A DNA stretch of 64,000 bases from Polynucleobacter paneuropaeus. Its GTDB lineage: Bacteria; Pseudomonadota; Gammaproteobacteria; Burkholderiales; Burkholderiaceae. How positions within the stretch are numbered: position 1 is the first letter of the stretch; every line of letters begins with the position of its first letter. Both the position numbers and the translations under genes were made by a program. Of this stretch, positions 61,025 to 64,000 are shown one piece after another. The notes under the pieces are model-generated. The model was not told the origin of the DNA. It was given only the letters and a program-made list of their open reading frames with translations, and ran no database searches. The stretch covers positions 1,221,454 to 1,285,453 of the forward strand of contig NZ_CP030085.1 in assembly GCF_003261235.1 (NCBI RefSeq). The letters are read 5' to 3'.

Positions 61025-61030
61025 ATTGTA
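61025..61030 (-). promoter_or_regulatory. -10 element of dcd, leaderless geometry
   Basis: TACAAT on the minus strand ends six bases before the dcd ATG. No consensus -35 was found at 16-18 bases. Confidence 0.5.
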
Positions 61031-61081
61031 AAACCTTCGCAAGTCATTTCCCACCCTTTTTGGGCAGGTTTTAGTACCGCC

Positions 61082-61921
61082 TTAGGCAGCTTTGCTCAAT
61101 ACCACCCGCTCAGGGGCGTTATAGATCTCAAAGTGCTTGCCAGAGCAGCGGCCCAAGAGGGTGAGATTCGTTTTGCGAGCGACTTCTAAGCCCATTAAAG
61201 TCATGCCCGAGCGGGTCATGAGAAAGGGAATCCCCATTTGCGCTCCTTTAATCACCATCTCCGAGGTGAGGCGTCCAGTGGTAAAAAAGATCAGGTCTTT
61301 GCCAGGCTTGTCCTCAAGCCATAGAAGTCCAGAGATGGAATCAACAGCGTTATGGCGCCCCACATCTTCTATGAAATGGAGTAAGTGAACCTGGTCTGGT
61401 CCCGCCCGCTCAAAGACAGCACAGGCATGGACCGAGCCAGATTGCTTATAGATCGTATCGTGGGTCCGAATCGTATCGATCAGAGCCACAATCGCTTCTT
61501 GGCGCAAACTAGGACCATCGGGTAGACGGATTGCCTCAACCTCCTCTACCAAGCCCCCAAACATGGTTCCTTGACCACAGCCAGTGGTAACCACCCGTTT
61601 ACTTGTCAGGGCATCAATATCTACGGAACTACGACGGGTTTTGACCGCTGCTGAATCGGTCTCCCAATCCACCTGAATACTCTCAATGTCGCTAACCGAC
61701 TCTACCAAGCGCTGATTGCGCAAATAACCCAAAACCAAGGCCTCAGGAGCACTGCCGAGAGTCATCAGCGTCACGATCTCTCGCTTATCGAGATAGATCG
61801 TCAAGGGGCGCTCCCCAGGGATAAAGGTCGTTTTCAGTCGTCCAGCTTCGTCCACGATTTGGACCTCGTGCACGAGCGGCACGCAAGCATGAGACATCTG
61901 AATGGGGCTTGATACAGCCAT
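61082..61921 (-). CDS. fdhD: FdhD, sulfur carrier for formate dehydrogenase
   Basis: Sulfurates the molybdenum cofactor of formate dehydrogenase. 279 residues with VVTTGCGQGTMFGG (one active Cys; E. coli FdhD has a CxxC pair here), ACAVFERAG, EDVGRHNAVD, FFTTGRLTSEMVIK and MTRSGMT. AAGGTG ribosome binding site. No formate dehydrogenase gene is in the window; the oxalate/formate-type carrier lies far away. Divergent from metG. Confidence 0.93.
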   Translation of the reverse strand: MAVSSPIQMSHACVPLVHEVQIVDEAGRLKTTFIPGERPLTIYLDKREIVTLMTLGSAPEALVLGYLRNQRLVESVSDIESIQVDWETDSAAVKTRRSSVDIDALTSKRVVTTGCGQGTMFGGLVEEVEAIRLPDGPSLRQEAIVALIDTIRTHDTIYKQSGSVHACAVFERAGPDQVHLLHFIEDVGRHNAVDSISGLLWLEDKPGKDLIFFTTGRLTSEMVIKGAQMGIPFLMTRSGMTLMGLEVARKTNLTLLGRCSGKHFEIYNAPERVVLSKAA

Positions 61922-62047
61922 AAAACACCTTCTTAAATAGATAAAGAATCGGGCTCAACTTTAACCGCAGACTAAAATTACTGCAGAACCATAAGCCTAG
62001 ACAGCATAATCGTATATTGACCCCTATTTTGATCAAACCTGTTTTGC

Positions 62048-63718
62048 ATGAGTAGCCTTCCGCGCCGCCTTCTTGTTACCTCCGCCCTGCCATATGCCAA
62101 TGGCCAGATTCATATTGGCCATCTGGTGGAATACGTACAAACCGATATCTGGGTCCGCTTCCAGAGAATGCGGGGGCATGAGGTCCATTATGTAGGGGCT
62201 GACGATACCCATGGCACCCCCATCATGCTACGCGCTGAAAAAGAAGGTATCACTCCTAAAGAACTGATTGCCAATGTTTGGAAAGAGCATAAACGGGACT
62301 TTGATGATTTCTTAATCTCGTTTGACAACTACTACACCACCGATAGTCCTGAGAACGAAAAACTCTCGCAAAGTATTTATATCAAACTGCGTGATGCCGG
62401 TCTAATTGAGAAACGTGCAATCGAGCAAGCTTACGATCCTGTTAAGGAAATGTTTTTACCCGATCGCTTCATCAAGGGTGAATGCCCTAAGTGTGGCGCT
62501 AAAGATCAATACGGTGATTCTTGCGAAAAGTGTGGCGCAACCTATTCCCCTGTTGATTTAAAAAACCCTTACTCTGTTGCGAGTGGTGCGACACCAATTA
62601 AAAAAGTTTCTGATCACTACTTCTTCAAACTATCTGATCCTCGTTGTGAAAGCTTCTTGCGCGAGTGGACTCAAGTAAAGACACCTCTACAAACAGAAGC
62701 ACGCAACAAAATGAAAGAATGGGTTGGCGAAGCCGGAGACAGTAAATTAGGTGACTGGGATATCTCACGCGATGCACCCTACTTTGGTTTTGAAATTCCG
62801 GATGCTCCTGGTAAGTACTTCTATGTCTGGCTTGATGCCCCCATTGGCTATTACGCCAGCTTTCTCAACTACTGCCAGCAAAAGGGGCTGAATTTTGAGG
62901 AGTGGGTTAAGCCTAACACCACAACCGAGCAGTACCACTTTATCGGTAAAGACATCCTATATTTCCATACCCTCTTTTGGCCAGCGACTCTCCACTTTGC
63001 CGGCTATCGCACCCCAACTAATGTGTTTGCCCATGGCTTCTTAACCGTCGATGGCGAGAAGATGAGTAAGTCACGTGGCACCCTCATCTCTGCACACAGC
63101 GTGATTGAATCAGGCTTCAATCCAGAATGGTTCCGGTATTACTTTGCGACCAAACTCAATGACAGCATGGAAGATTTAGATCTGAACTTGCAAGACTTCG
63201 TTGCGCGTGTCAATAGCGACCTCCTCGGTAAGTACATCAATATTGCAAGTCGTAGCGCGGGCTTCTTAGTGAAGCGATTTGCTGGGGTCGTTTCTGACGA
63301 AGCGATGGATCATCCTTTGCTAACCGAAATTAGAGGAGCGAGTGAAAAAATTGCCGCTCTATATGAAGGTCGCGAGTTTGCAAAAGCATTGCGTAGCGTG
63401 ATGGAGCTTGCCGACAAGGTGAATGCTTTTGTCGATGAGAACAAGCCTTGGGAAATTGCTAAAGATTCTGAACGTGAAGCAGATCTGCAACGCGTCTGTA
63501 GCGTGACTTTAGAAGCATTTCGGGCACTGAGTTTATATCTCAAACCGGTCTTGCCTAAGGTCGCGGAAGGCGTGGAAACTTTTTTATCTCTCAAGCCAAT
63601 GCATTGGGAGGACATCAATACCCCTTTGAGTAGTCAACACCCAATCCAAGCTTATCAACACCTCATGACTCGGGTCGAGCCCACTCAAATTGATAGCCTC
63701 TTGGCAGCAAATCTCTAG
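62048..63718 (+). CDS. metG: Methionyl-tRNA synthetase, without C-terminal tRNA-binding domain
   Basis: Charges tRNA-Met. 556 residues: HIGH-like signature HIGH in IHIGHLVEYV, zinc knuckles CPKCGAKDQYGDSCEKCG, KMSKS in EKMSKSRGT, and the anticodon-binding domain. It ends at SLLAANL, where longer homologues continue through a linker to a Trbp111 domain of about 110 residues. The downstream bases encode no such domain before DUF3460. Start ATG at 62048. Confidence 0.95.
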   Translation: MSSLPRRLLVTSALPYANGQIHIGHLVEYVQTDIWVRFQRMRGHEVHYVGADDTHGTPIMLRAEKEGITPKELIANVWKEHKRDFDDFLISFDNYYTTDSPENEKLSQSIYIKLRDAGLIEKRAIEQAYDPVKEMFLPDRFIKGECPKCGAKDQYGDSCEKCGATYSPVDLKNPYSVASGATPIKKVSDHYFFKLSDPRCESFLREWTQVKTPLQTEARNKMKEWVGEAGDSKLGDWDISRDAPYFGFEIPDAPGKYFYVWLDAPIGYYASFLNYCQQKGLNFEEWVKPNTTTEQYHFIGKDILYFHTLFWPATLHFAGYRTPTNVFAHGFLTVDGEKMSKSRGTLISAHSVIESGFNPEWFRYYFATKLNDSMEDLDLNLQDFVARVNSDLLGKYINIASRSAGFLVKRFAGVVSDEAMDHPLLTEIRGASEKIAALYEGREFAKALRSVMELADKVNAFVDENKPWEIAKDSEREADLQRVCSVTLEAFRALSLYLKPVLPKVAEGVETFLSLKPMHWEDINTPLSSQHPIQAYQHLMTRVEPTQIDSLLAANL

Positions 63719-63835
63719 AAGTCGGAAATTGGTCGAGAACGACTAAAAATCGTTAATAATGGTGTTTGTGTGGTCAAAAATCTTTGGCCAATAAAAGTTT
63801 AAGTTATTGATTTGATTGAGAATTTAGGAATTACT

Positions 63836-64000
63836 ATGGCCCGATACGAGTCTGATTTCACCAAGTTTTTAAATGAAATGAAATCTGAGAAGCCTGATCT
63901 TGAGGCAGGACAGCAAGAAGGACGCGCCCTCCTTTGGGATAAAGAACCCCAGAGCGTAGAAGATATGCGCCGCGCCAAAGCTGCGAAATTAAAACAGCGC
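63836..64000 (+). CDS. DUF3460 family protein, cut by window end
   Basis: 55 codons visible. MARYESDFTKFLNEMKSEKP followed by DLEAGQQEGRALLWDK matches DUF3460, a short betaproteobacterial family of unknown role; only a few residues should be missing. AGGA ribosome binding site precedes ATG. It follows metG by 117 bases. Confidence 0.88.
   Translation, partial: MARYESDFTKFLNEMKSEKPDLEAGQQEGRALLWDKEPQSVEDMRRAKAAKLKQR

Overview
The window reads as a contiguous piece of a betaproteobacterial chromosome, most likely a Polynucleobacter-like member of the Burkholderiaceae. This is inferred from gene families and order: paired cyanophycin synthetases with a DUF1854 gene and an ABC transporter, DUF3460, GNTTKA-type H+-pyrophosphatase, nadE-glnB, ftsK-lolA-serS, and moderate base composition with short intergenic gaps. 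There are no rRNA genes, insertion sequences, prophage or CRISPR arrays. Two tRNA genes are present: Ser-CGA and Thr-CGU.

Layout. 0-6.4 kb: a HIT-family fragment, isocitrate lyase aceA, the disaggregase clpB with a sigma-32-like promoter, a GIY-YIG protein and an FAD-dependent protein. 6.5-14.1 kb: a tightly packed yaeQ-PIN-DUF1653-slyX group, an AsmA protein, a histone-H1-like fusion protein, two lipoproteins, a PII gene (glnK-like), panD, tRNA-Ser and an AbrB/PIN toxin-antitoxin pair. 14.2-20.9 kb: serS, lolA, ftsK, trxB and a hicAB pair. 21-29 kb: membrane and soluble pyrophosphatases, nadE-glnB, two tandem XRE/RodZ-like genes and ilvD. 29-33.5 kb: a probable copper-handling cluster, an oxalate/formate-type MFS carrier and a compact 34-residue gene. 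33.6-41.4 kb: the cyanophycin locus. 41.4-52.6 kb: fbp, vapBC, pepN, a UPF0016 cation transporter, alanine dehydrogenase with an amino-acid permease, tcdA/pdxH, msrA and an aldehyde dehydrogenase. 52.7-64 kb: a DEAD-box helicase behind a hairpin-rich leader, ubiC, hemCD, argH, a basic amino-acid decarboxylase, dcd, fdhD, metG and a DUF3460 gene cut by the window end.

Nitrogen is a recurring theme: two PII proteins, cyanophycin synthesis (an Asp-Arg store), argH (arginine synthesis), an arginine/lysine/ornithine decarboxylase, and alanine uptake and oxidation. Four toxin-antitoxin-type loci lie within 43 kb.

The signals that ordinary annotation would miss are: (1) five genes without a ribosome binding site (trxB, pepN, pdxH, argH, dcd) that each have a -10-like hexamer exactly six bases before the ATG, suggesting leaderless mRNAs; (2) a self-contained 34-residue gene at 33267-33371 with a consensus -10 box, strong ribosome binding site and its own terminator; (3) structured leaders before the DEAD-box helicase and the UPF0016 transporter; (4) a perfect 10-base inverted repeat overlapping the proposed glnK promoter; and (5) the four-gene cyanophycin locus, in which the first synthetase is shorter and has an altered nucleotide loop. 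Functions are inferred from recognised motifs only; no database search was run.
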